A DNA stretch of 64,000 nt from Mucilaginibacter sp. OK283 (GCF_900110415.1 NZ_FODR01000015.1:112031-176030); one strand, 5' to 3'; shown: positions 35,457 to 46,070, counted from the stretch's first letter. Numbers and translations: made by a program. Notes: generated by a model from the sequence alone, not told the origin.

Positions 35457-37739
35457 TTAATTATTTGCCTTAAAAACATACGTTTTACCCGCAACGGATT
35501 CAAACTGGTATTTAAATTCGTTATCAACCACCGTTCCCGGAATTTTCACCCCTTCAACCGTCAATTTATTTGGCGATCTTAAATTACATACTCCGCCTGC
35601 CAATGACTTAATTGCAATACTGATTACTTTACCATCTTTCCACTCCATATCCTTAATCTCAAAATCGCCACGGGCTTTAAGCCCTTGAACACTTCCGCTT
35701 AACCAGGCTTTTGGCAAAGCGGGCAATAGTTGAATTTCGTCGGTCTGGCTCTGCAGCAACATTTCTGTAACACCTGCTGTATAACCAAAATTACCATCTA
35801 TCTGGAATGGCGGATGCGCACATAGCAGGTTGGCGTATACACCACCACCGTTGTTATAGTCAACACCCGAACCACCTGCAAGGGTTATGAAGTTGCTAAG
35901 GATTTTGTAAGCATGATCGCCATCCTGCAGGCGTGCCCAAAAATTCATTTTCCAGGCCATTGACCATCCTGTTGAAACATCGCCACGCGCCAATAGGCTT
36001 ACTTTGGCCGCCTGCGCCAATTCGGGCGTTTTTATGGTGCTTATGCGTTTACCTGGGTGCAGGCCAAACAAATTTGATGAGTGACGGTGTGTATCTTTCG
36101 GATCATCACGATCAGTTTCCCACTCCTGTAACTGGCCCCATTTGCCAATTTTAGGTTTTAGCAAATGCTCCCGCATATCGGCAACGTGATCGCGATAGCT
36201 TTTATCGGCACCTAAAACATCTGCCGCCGATATATAATTGGTAAACAGATCATAAACTATCTCCTGGTCATAACTTACCCCATCTTCGGTTGGCCCATGC
36301 TCAGGCGACCAGCCCAGCGGAGACACCAGGGTGCCATCCGGGCGGCGTTTTAAATGGTCGTCCCAAAACTCTACAATCTCTTTCAGTATGGGGTAGGCAA
36401 AAGTTTGCAAATAATTTTTGTCTTTGGTGAACGCATAATGCTCCCAAATACCCTGGGCGTACCATGCGCTGCCGGGCGTGTTCCACAAAAAGCTTCCACC
36501 GCCGTACACACCATTTTCGGTTTTCACTGTCCACCCGCGTACGCCGGGGTACTCCTTTTGTGTACTTACCTTTTTTACCTCGCGCATACTGTTGATATAA
36601 TCAAGGTAAGGTATGTGGCATTCCGAAAGATTAGTTGGTTCGGCCAGCCAGTAATTCATCTGGATGTTGATGTTGGAATGGTAATCACTTCGCCACGGCG
36701 GATTATTACTTTCGTTCCAAAGCCCCTGCAAATTTGCAGGCAAACCACCCTTGCGCGATGAATTGATTAATAAATATCGCCCGTATTGATAAAGCAAAGC
36801 CTCCAATTGAGGATCAGCCTGTTTTTTATAAGCAATCAACCGCTTATATGTTGGTTCGGCAGCGGCCGGTGGCGGTGTTGTGCCCAGGTTTATGGCAACC
36901 CGGCCGAAAAGCGCCGAATAATCAGCTATATGATCACCCAATAGTTGCTGGTAGGTTTTGGCAGATGCCGCATCCAGGCTTTGTTTCACCTTTACACCGG
37001 GTGCTTCGCCACGCCAATGTTGTTCGCGCTTGTTGCTGTAATCTGTAGCGGCCGAAAGTAGTATGATAAAACCATCTGCATTACTGATCTTAAGCTGCGA
37101 ACCGCCCTTGCCATCACTTTCAATAGCTGCAGAACCGCCTGTTGTTTTTATGACGATACCTGCTTTGTAGGCCAAACCGTTATCCAGTTTGCCCTCAAAC
37201 TCCAATGATTTTCCAATGCCGGTAACTTTTGAGCCATGCGCGTCTTTTAGACTGATGACCGCCGAATAAGCGCCCTTTTTGTTTGCAGTGAAGTGCAAAA
37301 CCATCGCCTTATCCGGAAAACCACAAAAGTATTCCCGTTTAAAAGCTATACCATTATCAGTATAAGTTACCTGCTGAACCGCTTTACTGATATCCAATTG
37401 CCTGCGATAATCAGCAGGTATAGCCTGTGTAGTGTCCTTATTTTTGAAACCGATAAACAAATCGCCAAAGGCCTGGTAGGCACCGGTTTCGTTTTCATCA
37501 CCTGTCCAGAGGCTTATCTCATTAAACTGGATATGCTCTTGCGCCAGACCTCCAAAAACCATCCCGCCGAAGCGGCCATTGCCCATAGGATAGGCTTCTG
37601 TCATCCAGGTTTTAGCGGGTTTATCATCCCATATCACCAGCGGGCTTATACCATGGTTAATTTTATTTTGTGCGTTTGCAGCTTTTAAGAATACACTGCC
37701 AATGGTTATTACAGCAATACAAATTATCTTTTTGGTCAT
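35457..37739 (-). CDS. alpha-1,2-L-fucosidase, GH95
   Basis: A 760-residue secreted enzyme with a signal peptide (ITIGSVFLKAANAQ). The GH95 N-terminal sandwich has AYPMGNGRFGGMVFGG and QFNEISLWTG. The (alpha/alpha)6 barrel shows HSNINIQMNYW, whose Asn residues match those that activate water in this inverting family, LGWSPEHGPTEDG with the acid Glu, and FQIDGNFGYTAGVTEML. It cleaves terminal Fuc-alpha-1,2-Gal units, complementing the GH29 enzyme. It lies after the operon terminator at 37.9 kb, so it probably has its own promoter. Confidence 0.93.
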   Translation of the reverse strand: MTKKIICIAVITIGSVFLKAANAQNKINHGISPLVIWDDKPAKTWMTEAYPMGNGRFGGMVFGGLAQEHIQFNEISLWTGDENETGAYQAFGDLFIGFKNKDTTQAIPADYRRQLDISKAVQQVTYTDNGIAFKREYFCGFPDKAMVLHFTANKKGAYSAVISLKDAHGSKVTGIGKSLEFEGKLDNGLAYKAGIVIKTTGGSAAIESDGKGGSQLKISNADGFIILLSAATDYSNKREQHWRGEAPGVKVKQSLDAASAKTYQQLLGDHIADYSALFGRVAINLGTTPPPAAAEPTYKRLIAYKKQADPQLEALLYQYGRYLLINSSRKGGLPANLQGLWNESNNPPWRSDYHSNINIQMNYWLAEPTNLSECHIPYLDYINSMREVKKVSTQKEYPGVRGWTVKTENGVYGGGSFLWNTPGSAWYAQGIWEHYAFTKDKNYLQTFAYPILKEIVEFWDDHLKRRPDGTLVSPLGWSPEHGPTEDGVSYDQEIVYDLFTNYISAADVLGADKSYRDHVADMREHLLKPKIGKWGQLQEWETDRDDPKDTHRHSSNLFGLHPGKRISTIKTPELAQAAKVSLLARGDVSTGWSMAWKMNFWARLQDGDHAYKILSNFITLAGGSGVDYNNGGGVYANLLCAHPPFQIDGNFGYTAGVTEMLLQSQTDEIQLLPALPKAWLSGSVQGLKARGDFEIKDMEWKDGKVISIAIKSLAGGVCNLRSPNKLTVEGVKIPGTVVDNEFKYQFESVAGKTYVFKANN

Positions 37740-37860
37740 GTTTGGTTTAAAGTAGGATGAGCTAAATATCTACATAAAATAATCGTTTATAAACAGCAAT
37801 ATTAGCAAATGATTGCGTTTTCAGAACATTAACTGTATTGTTCCCGGCTACAAAAATCTA

Positions 37861-37910
37861 CAAAAAGAAACCTCCCTGACACATGTGGCCGGGAGGTTCT
37901 TTATTTTTAT
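37861..37910 (-). terminator. strong terminator at end of SusCD operon
   Basis: AACCTCCC (37869-37876) and GGGAGGTT (37891-37898) pair perfectly around a 14-nt loop. On the minus strand TCTTTTTG follows, 17 bp or more after the last SusCD-operon gene. The plus side also has CTTTATTTTT, so it may work both ways. Confidence 0.8.
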
Positions 37911-37921
37911 CAAGAGGAATA

Positions 37922-39133
37922 TTATTCCTTATTCCAGAAGGTTATTTCGCTCATGTTGCTATAGCCCGATCCTGTTACGGTATGTAATACTCTTATACGT
38001 ATATACCTAACGGGTGGAGGATTACTTAATAAATCAACCTTCAGAGCGGCTTGTCCGTCATCTGTCCTGGTAACCGATTTAAGCAATATCCATCCTTTGG
38101 CAATGGCTTCTGCTTTCCAGCCACTGTTATCTGCTCTTAAGGTGGTAGTAGCGCCAGTTAAACTATTGATACCCCAAACTTCAAACTGATCGGGATTGTT
38201 GCAACAGTTTCTTCCAACTTCTTCCATCTGCCCCAAATTACTATATGATTGCCCCATATCAAACGTAAGCACGTGTGGAATATATGAGCCATCGCTGTGG
38301 AAAATATTGGGATATCCCTGCGGACCATCGCTGTTATCCCATAGTTTACTGATAGTGGTCTCGCCGGAATATGTTTGCACATCCTGTGGCAAATGCACTT
38401 CCGAAAATTTAGATTTATCGCATTTTACGTAAATATAGATTGTAGGAAATGTATCAAATTGTGCTACGGCAAAAGTATCGATTGAAGTGCGTTCGGGTAT
38501 GTAGTACGATTTATACGTAATAGGAGTACCTGTTTTATACGTGGGCAGTGTTATTGAATTTACATTTGGGGCAAGCGTAAGCTGCGATGCTGCGCCGGCC
38601 GCGTTGGTATAATTGATAACAGTTTTAATGTTGATAGTATCTGGTGTAATAAAATTCAACTGTACTGAGCCATCGCCATTAACAACGTAAGGCGTAGTTG
38701 CGTTATAGGCCCGGTTTAATAAGTTGGATGCATAAACCGGTCCGTAAGCCTTAGCGTTATTTAATTCATAAGGAATAGATTTATTCCCTTTTGCATCATA
38801 GGAATAGATGGTAAATGAGTAAGTATACTCCTGCAAATTTTTAATTACGGTTCTTATTGTATCCACTTTAGCTGTAACATTAACAACTTGCGAATCGGCA
38901 CCATTGTTATAGTATACAACATATTTTACGATACTCGGATCGGAACTTGCCTTCCACTTCAGGCCTATTTCTAAATTACCAGGTTGTATAATAGCCTGTG
39001 CTACCGCGCCTGTGTAAGTTAATTCGTGACCATCGTAGAATTTTTTATAGTCTGTTGCAAGACCATCTTTCTTACAACCATACCACGCTGCTGCTACAAA
39101 ACAGGCAAGCAGTATATATATCAGTTTTTTCAT
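37922..39133 (-). CDS. surface-type lipoprotein, DUF4998 plus DUF5000/F5-8C-like
   Basis: A 403-residue lipoprotein (lipobox FVAAAWYGC). The N-terminal two-thirds are Fn3-like repeats of the DUF4998 type (LEIGLKWKASSDPSIVKYVVYYNN). The C-terminal part is a discoidin-like sandwich of the DUF5000 type (TISKLWDNSDGPQGYPNIFHSDG ... HVLTFDMGQ ... YIRIRVLHT). Such proteins sit with SusC/SusD and probably bind glycan at the cell surface. Last gene of the operon, 23 bp after its companion. Confidence 0.8.
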   Translation of the reverse strand: MKKLIYILLACFVAAAWYGCKKDGLATDYKKFYDGHELTYTGAVAQAIIQPGNLEIGLKWKASSDPSIVKYVVYYNNGADSQVVNVTAKVDTIRTVIKNLQEYTYSFTIYSYDAKGNKSIPYELNNAKAYGPVYASNLLNRAYNATTPYVVNGDGSVQLNFITPDTINIKTVINYTNAAGAASQLTLAPNVNSITLPTYKTGTPITYKSYYIPERTSIDTFAVAQFDTFPTIYIYVKCDKSKFSEVHLPQDVQTYSGETTISKLWDNSDGPQGYPNIFHSDGSYIPHVLTFDMGQSYSNLGQMEEVGRNCCNNPDQFEVWGINSLTGATTTLRADNSGWKAEAIAKGWILLKSVTRTDDGQAALKVDLLSNPPPVRYIRIRVLHTVTGSGYSNMSEITFWNKE

Positions 39134-39156
39134 GTTTATTTTTTTTTTAAAATTAA

Positions 39157-40395
39157 CTACTCAGGTTTACCGTATAGTGATATTTCCATTGCGTGTGCAA
39201 AGTTACCGCCCGACCATGTTTGGGCCACAGCAAGCCTGATAAAGTGAACCGGCGGCGCCGCTAACGATATATTAAAGTTTACACCAGCCATTACAAAAGC
39301 ATTATCGGCCGAGTTAACTGCTGTTGGCGGCAAGCCCGATGGTGGATCGGGATAATGATAGTTGCCAATATTTGTCCAATCGCCTATAACAGTGCCCACA
39401 GCGGCTGATACCGGCAACTGCGAATCTTTAGGCGAAGAAACATTGGAGCCCCATAAAGAGAAAATTCTTGGGTTCCCGTGGCCATAAGCATATTGATCTG
39501 GCCGCTCCCATAAAATAAAGCGACTTAATTTATAACTCAAACCAACATTAAATGTACAAACAAACGGTGGGGTATGTCCGGGATTGGTATGCCATCCAGC
39601 ACTGTTTCCGTCCGTTTTACCGTCCCATAAGTTGGGCAGCACCCAGCCATACCCTATTTCGGTATCTGAAGCTAAATTATAAGGGCTGAATTTGCTTTTA
39701 TCCAGCAATTGCTCAAACAACGGAGAAATGGCTTGTTTAATGGTATCTGATATATTGCCGAATTTATCGGTTATGTAAACCCCAAAGTTCCGGTTATCAG
39801 TATTAAAACCACGTACGGAGTAATCGATGGTATCTGATTTTGTGTAATGCTGATCCTGGATTTCCATAGCATTGGTTGACTTATCAAAGGCAGTTACAAT
39901 AACTCCAATTTCTTTTTTCAAGGGATTTAGCGCCTTAACGTTAACACCGCCAAAATCGGCGCCAATACTTGTAGTTGCTTTAATGGAGATGTAGGGCGGC
40001 GTTTGCGGGTGTACAGTAACCTTAACCGGATCTGATTGTACATTGGCCCTGCTTACGGTATATAATGTAACATCGTAATCAGCTTCCTTTGCAAAACCCT
40101 CAACATTTACAGTATCGGTGTAGTAGCTTGATTTTGTTTCTCTTGATACGCCATCCCTTATTTGGTATTTGGCCTGTACATAGAGTATATTATCTGAGTT
40201 TGGCAGTGTATAGGTAATATAGGCTCCGCCCGGGTAATTATCAACCTTCACATTTGTAATTATGCCGGGCTTTGTTTTATCTGTTGATATTGGTTCCCTA
40301 TCCCCGTCGTTCCTTTTACACGATGTTATGCCGGCAACCATTAGGCCTACAAAAAGCAGGACTAAATAATTTTTAAAATTCTTCATTTTTTTCAT
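39157..40395 (-). CDS. surface-type lipoprotein, DUF4959/DUF5126/DUF5000
   Basis: A 412-residue lipoprotein (lipobox LMVAGITSC). N-terminal DUF4959-like sandwich (PGIITNVKVDNYPGGAYITYTLPNSDNILYVQAKY), a middle DUF5126-like part (GGVNVKALNPLKKEIGVIVTA) and a C-terminal discoidin-like domain with NLWDGKTDGNSAGWHT and FIRLAVAQTWSGGNFAHAMEI. It parallels the next gene's C-terminal domain, so the two may be partly redundant carbohydrate binders. It follows susD by 30 bp. Confidence 0.82.
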   Translation of the reverse strand: MKKMKNFKNYLVLLFVGLMVAGITSCKRNDGDREPISTDKTKPGIITNVKVDNYPGGAYITYTLPNSDNILYVQAKYQIRDGVSRETKSSYYTDTVNVEGFAKEADYDVTLYTVSRANVQSDPVKVTVHPQTPPYISIKATTSIGADFGGVNVKALNPLKKEIGVIVTAFDKSTNAMEIQDQHYTKSDTIDYSVRGFNTDNRNFGVYITDKFGNISDTIKQAISPLFEQLLDKSKFSPYNLASDTEIGYGWVLPNLWDGKTDGNSAGWHTNPGHTPPFVCTFNVGLSYKLSRFILWERPDQYAYGHGNPRIFSLWGSNVSSPKDSQLPVSAAVGTVIGDWTNIGNYHYPDPPSGLPPTAVNSADNAFVMAGVNFNISLAAPPVHFIRLAVAQTWSGGNFAHAMEISLYGKPE

Positions 40396-40425
40396 ATTTA
40401 ATGATATGATTATTAAACACTTAAC

Positions 40426-42336
40426 TTACCAGTTTAAATTCTGAACCAGGTTATTATTAACAACCAGGTCGTCACTTAGTATAGGCCACAAATAATTCCT
40501 GACATTAAATATTGGAATAACCATGGTGGCGGGGCGGTAATAATTTGTTGCCGATGATTCGTAAATATTCCAGCCTTGCAGTGGCTTGCTTAGGGCCAAC
40601 GGCAATTCTTTCCAGCGGCGAAGATCCCAACCTGGCGTGCATTCAAACGCAAGTTCGATACGTGATTCCTGGTGAATGATCTGGCGAAGACCAGCCTGGG
40701 TGGTGTACTTTGAAGGTTCTTTTGAGTAGGTGGTCCATGATTCGGCAACCCCTTTTAATCCGGCCCTTGCCCTAACTTTATCAATCCATGGCAGCACTTC
40801 TGCGGTAGCTTTTCCTTGCTCGTTCAATGCCTCGGCATAAAGCAGATACATTCCTGCTAACCTTATTAAAGGAAGACGATAATCGGCAATGGTATAACCA
40901 TCGTCATATACAGTTAAATAGTTTACCAGTTTCTTGGGCCAGTAACCGGTAATGTTTAACCTTACCCTATCTGTTGGTCCGGCCAGTGCGCCACTTCCCC
41001 GTGCCTGAACGTAGTATTGCGAATTTTGATCCAGTTTTCCGTTACCAAACCATGTACCGCCATCAAAAGCTATGTCGGCATAAAACCTCGGTTCGCGGTC
41101 AAAGTGTGCTTTAACCGTTGTGTAGCCGTTCCCTATATAAAACCTGTTGGCATCATCGCCTGTGCGGGTGTCATAACGGTTCAGGTAATCCCAGGTTTTA
41201 TCCTCATTTATAGGCACGCCATTGTGAGTGTAAAACAACTCCTGTTCCTGTATCGGTACTGCAAAAGTTCCCTGGAACGAGGGGTTGGCAGCAGCTTTTG
41301 ACGTAAGCCTTGGCATACAATAACTCTGATCCGGGAATACAGGGTTTAATGCCCATATTGTCTCGGTATTAAGTTCCCATTTTTCGGTAATTGTTGTTTG
41401 CAGGTCTAATACTGTTTTTAATGAATCGTTAAGGCCATTAACACTGGCTGTGGCAATAAACTTGTGCAATGCAGCGCCATTTGCTTCGGCATTGGTAATT
41501 GCAGCCAAACAAGCGGCGGCTGCCTTGTCCCACTTGGTAGCGTCATAAGCTGCAGGAAAAAGCGCTTTACCATCTTTATTTTTCACACTGATATAATCAG
41601 GATTTCCGTTAAAAAGCGGACTTGCGGCTGTGGCCAATATTTGAGCTTTAACCGCCAGCGCAATAGGCTGGGTAATACGACCAAGCTCTTTCGTAGGGTT
41701 AAGTATAACAGGGGGCAAATCTACAGCAGCCTGATCAAGCAGCCTTACCATATAATTTACAACCGAATCAACCGGCGCTCTTTTTACCCTCACTTCGTCG
41801 GTCGAACTATTAATTGGCAGGTTTACATCAACAATCGGAATGGGGCCATATAACCTGAAGAGTACAAAATGATAATAGGCTTTCAAAAACTTCACCTCGG
41901 CTATCCATCTTTTCTTTTCATCTGCACCCAGGTCAATAGGTTTGTTTATATTCTCCAGCATGGTATTGCACCGCCTGATAGCTTTCCAGGTTGCCTGCCC
42001 TCCATTGTAACCATCCCAATAGTTAAGACCGGGATTGCCCGCGTTTTGCGTACCCCTTATCAGGTTAAATCCGGTTGGATCAATCCCCTGGAAATCTGTT
42101 AGGTTGTTTGGGAATATGATCTCGCCCGAAGTGGTAAAACCAGGGTTATTTTGCACGTACGTTAACTGCTGTATGGTAGCGTAACAGGTAAACAGGTAAT
42201 TTTCTGCTTCATTCCGGTTCCTGAAGGCATAGTCTATGGTACCAACATTATCAGGTGTAACATCCAGGTACTTTTTACATGACACGCAAGAGATTGCGAA
42301 GATTGTCATGAACAAATATTTATAATATGATTTCAT
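40426..42336 (-). CDS. SusD/RagB-family outer-membrane lipoprotein
   Basis: A 636-residue surface lipoprotein (lipobox ISCVSC) starting with the standard CKKYLDVTPDN. TPR-like helices and the late motifs YLLYAEALNEQGK, WIDKVRARAGL and RIELAFECTPGWDLRRWKE are typical of SusD. It caps the SusC barrel and binds the imported glycan. It begins 12 bp after the susC stop. The gene's own ligand is not readable from sequence; the neighbours suggest a fucose-containing glycan. Confidence 0.95.
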   Translation of the reverse strand: MKSYYKYLFMTIFAISCVSCKKYLDVTPDNVGTIDYAFRNRNEAENYLFTCYATIQQLTYVQNNPGFTTSGEIIFPNNLTDFQGIDPTGFNLIRGTQNAGNPGLNYWDGYNGGQATWKAIRRCNTMLENINKPIDLGADEKKRWIAEVKFLKAYYHFVLFRLYGPIPIVDVNLPINSSTDEVRVKRAPVDSVVNYMVRLLDQAAVDLPPVILNPTKELGRITQPIALAVKAQILATAASPLFNGNPDYISVKNKDGKALFPAAYDATKWDKAAAACLAAITNAEANGAALHKFIATASVNGLNDSLKTVLDLQTTITEKWELNTETIWALNPVFPDQSYCMPRLTSKAAANPSFQGTFAVPIQEQELFYTHNGVPINEDKTWDYLNRYDTRTGDDANRFYIGNGYTTVKAHFDREPRFYADIAFDGGTWFGNGKLDQNSQYYVQARGSGALAGPTDRVRLNITGYWPKKLVNYLTVYDDGYTIADYRLPLIRLAGMYLLYAEALNEQGKATAEVLPWIDKVRARAGLKGVAESWTTYSKEPSKYTTQAGLRQIIHQESRIELAFECTPGWDLRRWKELPLALSKPLQGWNIYESSATNYYRPATMVIPIFNVRNYLWPILSDDLVVNNNLVQNLNW

Positions 42337-42348
42337 ATTTATTTAATG

Positions 42349-45300
42349 TTATAAATTGACATTTAAACCTATGTTAAACACCTTTTGAATAGGGTATGCA
42401 AATCCGTTACCCCCCAATTCCGGATCCCATAATCTGAATGGGCTCCAGGTAAACATGTTTAAGCCGTTAAAATAGATTCGTGCATTTTTCACCAGTAAGG
42501 CTTTTGATATCCTTTGCGGCAAAGTATAGCCAACCTCAATAGATTTAAGCCTCAGGAAACTGCCATCGCGCAACCACCAGGTACTGTTTTGCCTGTTGTT
42601 TTCGATAGACGCACCATCCGGGCCAAGCCTTGGGTATAACGCGTACAAGTTTTGGTTATCTTCGCTCCAATGATCGTTGGCGTATGCCTGCAACACTTGC
42701 GTATTACCAGTGTAGTATGACTCGGGGCTTTTTATGAACGGCGCTGTTGTAGCCGGGTTAATAAAAAACGACACCTTTGCCTGCCCCTGGAAAAACCCGG
42801 AAAGATCAAAGTTTTTATAACTGGCAGATAAACCAAAACCATAAACTATTTGTGGTATAGTTGGATTGCCGATAAAGGTTTGATCGGCGCCGTCAATTTT
42901 ACCGTCGCCATTTAAATCGCGGTATTTAATATCGCCGCCCTTTGGAGGAAAGCCGCCTGTACTAAATATCTGCGAAGGTGAGTTGGCCGCTTCGTTATCG
43001 TCAACAAACAACCTTTCGGCAACGTAACCAAATTGGCGGTTAATTGGCTGGCCCACCTGGTGCCTGTAAGACTCGGCATAATCGGGAGCTTCAAACTGGG
43101 TATATTTATTGGTTGAATAAGTAAAATTTCCTCTCATCTGTAAAGAAAAATCCCTGCCAATGTTTTCTTTACCATCTACCGATATATCGATACCCTTTGA
43201 TTCGGCTTTGCCAATGTTGGCAGAGATGCCCGATTCAAGACCCATAGTTGATGGGATAGAAGAACGGTCCTGAAGGATATTGTATTTGTTGTTCTTATAA
43301 ACCTCAGCAATTACGTTAATCTTTTTAAGCAAGGTAAATTCAATCCCTAAATTGGTTTGCTTTGATGTTTCCCAGGTTACATCGTCGTTTTCGTAGTTAT
43401 TGATGCTTACACCATTGCGGTAGTAACCATTATTTTGACCAAAGCTGGCATAGTTGCCGCCATTAAGGTTTACATCCGATAAATAGAAAAACCTCCTGTC
43501 GCTAATGGCATCGTTACCAACCAGGCCATAACTGCCGCGCAGTTTAAACCTGTCAAACACATTATACAAATCGCCCCAGAATTTTTCGTCTGATATAATC
43601 CAGGATGCGCCGATTGTTGGGAAAAATCCATAACGATGAGCAGCCGAGAAACGCTCTGATCCGTTTAAACCAAAGTTAAATTCAAGATAATATCTCCCTT
43701 TATATGAGTAGGTTGCCCTACCTGCCAGTGTTTGATTACGGAAAGGCAATGAATTAAATAGTGAACTTGCAGGTCCGTTAAGTGTTTGTTGTTCGGTTCC
43801 AATCAAAGCGGCGCTCACATTATGGTCTACCGCAAAAGCATGGGCGTAATCCAGTACGCCTTGCAAATACAGGAACGAGCTTGCATTGTTACCGAATGAG
43901 TTATATTGTAAATATTCCCTTGCTACGTTATTGCCCGTAGGCAGGTTATTTATCCAGTTTAGCTGGTAGGTATTGGTAGTTTTATCGTAGTTGATGGCAT
44001 TGTAATAGAAAGGGCTGTAACTTAAATACGATTGGAAAAATGAGTGCCTGTTGGTGCTCATAATTGCATGAAAATTTAAACCTGATGTCAAAAAATCCAG
44101 GTTCTGGTTTAACTCCAGCTGCGCAAGCATTCTCGATTCCGACGAATTCTGGTGCCCTTTTAATAACTCGGCATATGGATTTATGTACCGGCTGCCGCCA
44201 TCGGTATTGGATGTTGCCGGCGAATTACCAAATAAGATGTGCTGTGTACGCAGGTTGGCAGAATCGGCCGGGTAATAAGCCGGAAAATCAACCGGGCTGG
44301 TATGTGAGGCCAGGTTATAAAGCTGGGTTTGCTGGGTACCATCATAAGTAAGCGGGCCATTATATTCGCCAAAAGTACCTGATAATCGAATGATCAACTC
44401 CGTTTTACTGGTTACGTTAATATTTACGTTCGATCGTAACTGGTATGTTTTATAATTAACGTTGTTGTTGTTATTGTTCCTGATATCGGTGCGTAAAATG
44501 CCGTTATCATTTGTGAATGCACCAGCAACATAGTAGCGGGCAACGCCACCTCCCCCTTGTAAGCTTAAATTGGCGCGCTGCGTATTGGCGCGTTTTTTAA
44601 ACAACATGCCCAACCAATCGGTAGCGGGGTAAACGTACTGGTTACTGCCGGGAACATGGTTAATAGTTGCCTGTGTGTTAATGATTTTGTTTTCATCATA
44701 CGGGAGCGGGTCTAAGGGGTAACGAGTGCGCGTAGCTTCGTTAAAAAGCCGCATATAGGTAATGGGGTCTGCAAGTGCAATGGTTTTTACCGATTGCGAT
44801 TGTGAGTTCTCAACCCGCACATTAATTTGGGCTTTACCTGCTTTACCTTCTTTGGTTTTCACCAAAATTACGCCATTCCCCCCCCTGGCGCCGTAAAGGG
44901 CGGTGGCGCTTGCATCCTTCAGTACCGAAAAACTTTCGATATCATCCACGTTTAAACGTGCAAGGTCATTAGTAGTTAACTCAACGTTATCTATCAAAAT
45001 CAGCGGATCCTGCTTATAACCAAAAGTAGTTACTCCCCTGATAAAGAATTTGGCATTATCCTGACCGGGTTGGCCGCTTGGGGTAAATGCAATTACACCA
45101 GCAACCTGCCCTGCCAACGCGTTGGTTAAGTTACTTGCAGGTATTTTTAAATTGCCGGGCTTTACCGTTGTAACCGAACCTACAATGGCTTCCTTTAGCT
45201 GTTTCCGGCCGTAAGCCGTTACAACTACCGTTTCGGCTGCCGTAACGTCTTCAACCATGATCACATTGTAAACTTTTTTGCCAGCCGCAACTGTAATTGT

Positions 45301-45876
45301 TTGGGTTTTGTAACCGATATAAGAAATTTTAACTTCTGTACCATCTTTTACATCCAAAACAAACTTTCCGTTGTTATCAGTTAGCGTACCAGATTTTTTG
45401 TCGCCGGTAGCTGCGATGGTAACCCCGGCCAGGGCCTCGCCCTTTTCATTTTTCACTGTACCCGTTATCGTTATATCAACTATAACTTCAACCGGGATGG
45501 CAGAGGTATTCACACTCGGCGCATCTTTAATGATTACCGATTTACCTTCAATTAAATAAGTTAGCCTAAAGTCTTTTAAACAAGAAGCAAGCACCTGGTC
45601 AATAGACGCATCTTTAAAAGCAGCATCTATTTTATGATTGCTGTTAATGGTTTTAGGCGACCAGAAAATATTGTACCCGGTTTGTTTATTAATTTGTTTA
45701 AATACTTGCTTTAGCGTAGCATCCTTATTTACATAAGTGATTTTTTGTGAAAAAACCGCTGCGCTCACCTGCATAAAAGCAAGCATGAGCATAAAGCTTG
45801 TCATCTTCATTATGAGCAGAAATTTCTTGATGTAGCCCGAAGGCATACAAATGTTTGTAGTAAAATTTTTATACAT
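42349..45876 (-). CDS. SusC-family TonB-dependent transporter with N-terminal STN signalling domain
   Basis: A 1175-residue outer-membrane transporter. After the signal peptide (ending about residue 44, VSAAVFSQ) comes an STN domain at about 46-125 (TLKQVFKQINKQTGYNIFWSPK), then a carboxypeptidase-regulatory-like domain (ITGTVKNEKGEALAGVTIAATG), the segment VVVTAYGRKQLKEAIVGSVTTV, a plug with GVTTFGYKQDPLILIDNVE and ATALYGARGGNGVILVKTK, and the barrel. STN domains pass substrate signals to FecR, which fits the fecR and sigma genes directly upstream. Confidence 0.95.
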   Translation of the reverse strand: MYKNFTTNICMPSGYIKKFLLIMKMTSFMLMLAFMQVSAAVFSQKITYVNKDATLKQVFKQINKQTGYNIFWSPKTINSNHKIDAAFKDASIDQVLASCLKDFRLTYLIEGKSVIIKDAPSVNTSAIPVEVIVDITITGTVKNEKGEALAGVTIAATGDKKSGTLTDNNGKFVLDVKDGTEVKISYIGYKTQTITVAAGKKVYNVIMVEDVTAAETVVVTAYGRKQLKEAIVGSVTTVKPGNLKIPASNLTNALAGQVAGVIAFTPSGQPGQDNAKFFIRGVTTFGYKQDPLILIDNVELTTNDLARLNVDDIESFSVLKDASATALYGARGGNGVILVKTKEGKAGKAQINVRVENSQSQSVKTIALADPITYMRLFNEATRTRYPLDPLPYDENKIINTQATINHVPGSNQYVYPATDWLGMLFKKRANTQRANLSLQGGGGVARYYVAGAFTNDNGILRTDIRNNNNNNVNYKTYQLRSNVNINVTSKTELIIRLSGTFGEYNGPLTYDGTQQTQLYNLASHTSPVDFPAYYPADSANLRTQHILFGNSPATSNTDGGSRYINPYAELLKGHQNSSESRMLAQLELNQNLDFLTSGLNFHAIMSTNRHSFFQSYLSYSPFYYNAINYDKTTNTYQLNWINNLPTGNNVAREYLQYNSFGNNASSFLYLQGVLDYAHAFAVDHNVSAALIGTEQQTLNGPASSLFNSLPFRNQTLAGRATYSYKGRYYLEFNFGLNGSERFSAAHRYGFFPTIGASWIISDEKFWGDLYNVFDRFKLRGSYGLVGNDAISDRRFFYLSDVNLNGGNYASFGQNNGYYRNGVSINNYENDDVTWETSKQTNLGIEFTLLKKINVIAEVYKNNKYNILQDRSSIPSTMGLESGISANIGKAESKGIDISVDGKENIGRDFSLQMRGNFTYSTNKYTQFEAPDYAESYRHQVGQPINRQFGYVAERLFVDDNEAANSPSQIFSTGGFPPKGGDIKYRDLNGDGKIDGADQTFIGNPTIPQIVYGFGLSASYKNFDLSGFFQGQAKVSFFINPATTAPFIKSPESYYTGNTQVLQAYANDHWSEDNQNLYALYPRLGPDGASIENNRQNSTWWLRDGSFLRLKSIEVGYTLPQRISKALLVKNARIYFNGLNMFTWSPFRLWDPELGGNGFAYPIQKVFNIGLNVNL

Positions 45877-45921
45877 TTGTTAAGGCTGTTAAAGTTAAAA
45901 GGTGGAGTCACATTAGCATTT

Positions 45922-45968
45922 TAGCTTATAAGCTATTAGATCGGGAACATCGCGAGTGTTCCTGATCT
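45922..45968. repeat. two inverted repeats between fecR and susC
   Basis: A perfect 14-bp palindrome TAGCTTATAAGCTA (45922-45935) lies next to a dyad with 13-base arms (45938-45950 and 45956-45968; 11 of 13 pairs are Watson-Crick) around the loop CGCGA. No T-run follows in the direction of the genes, so an operator or RNA control element is more likely than a terminator. Confidence 0.5.
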
Positions 45969-46070
45969 TACTTATATCATAAGCTATCTTTTACTCTTCA
46001 GGTAGTGTTTTTCTTCATAATGCTGGTTTTAATTTAGGGTTGATAATTGGTTATTATTGGTTTTGACAGT

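Noticed and set aside
36354..36761. 135-codon plus-strand frame inside the GH95 gene
   Set aside because: Antisense shadow of a gene with clear catalytic motifs.
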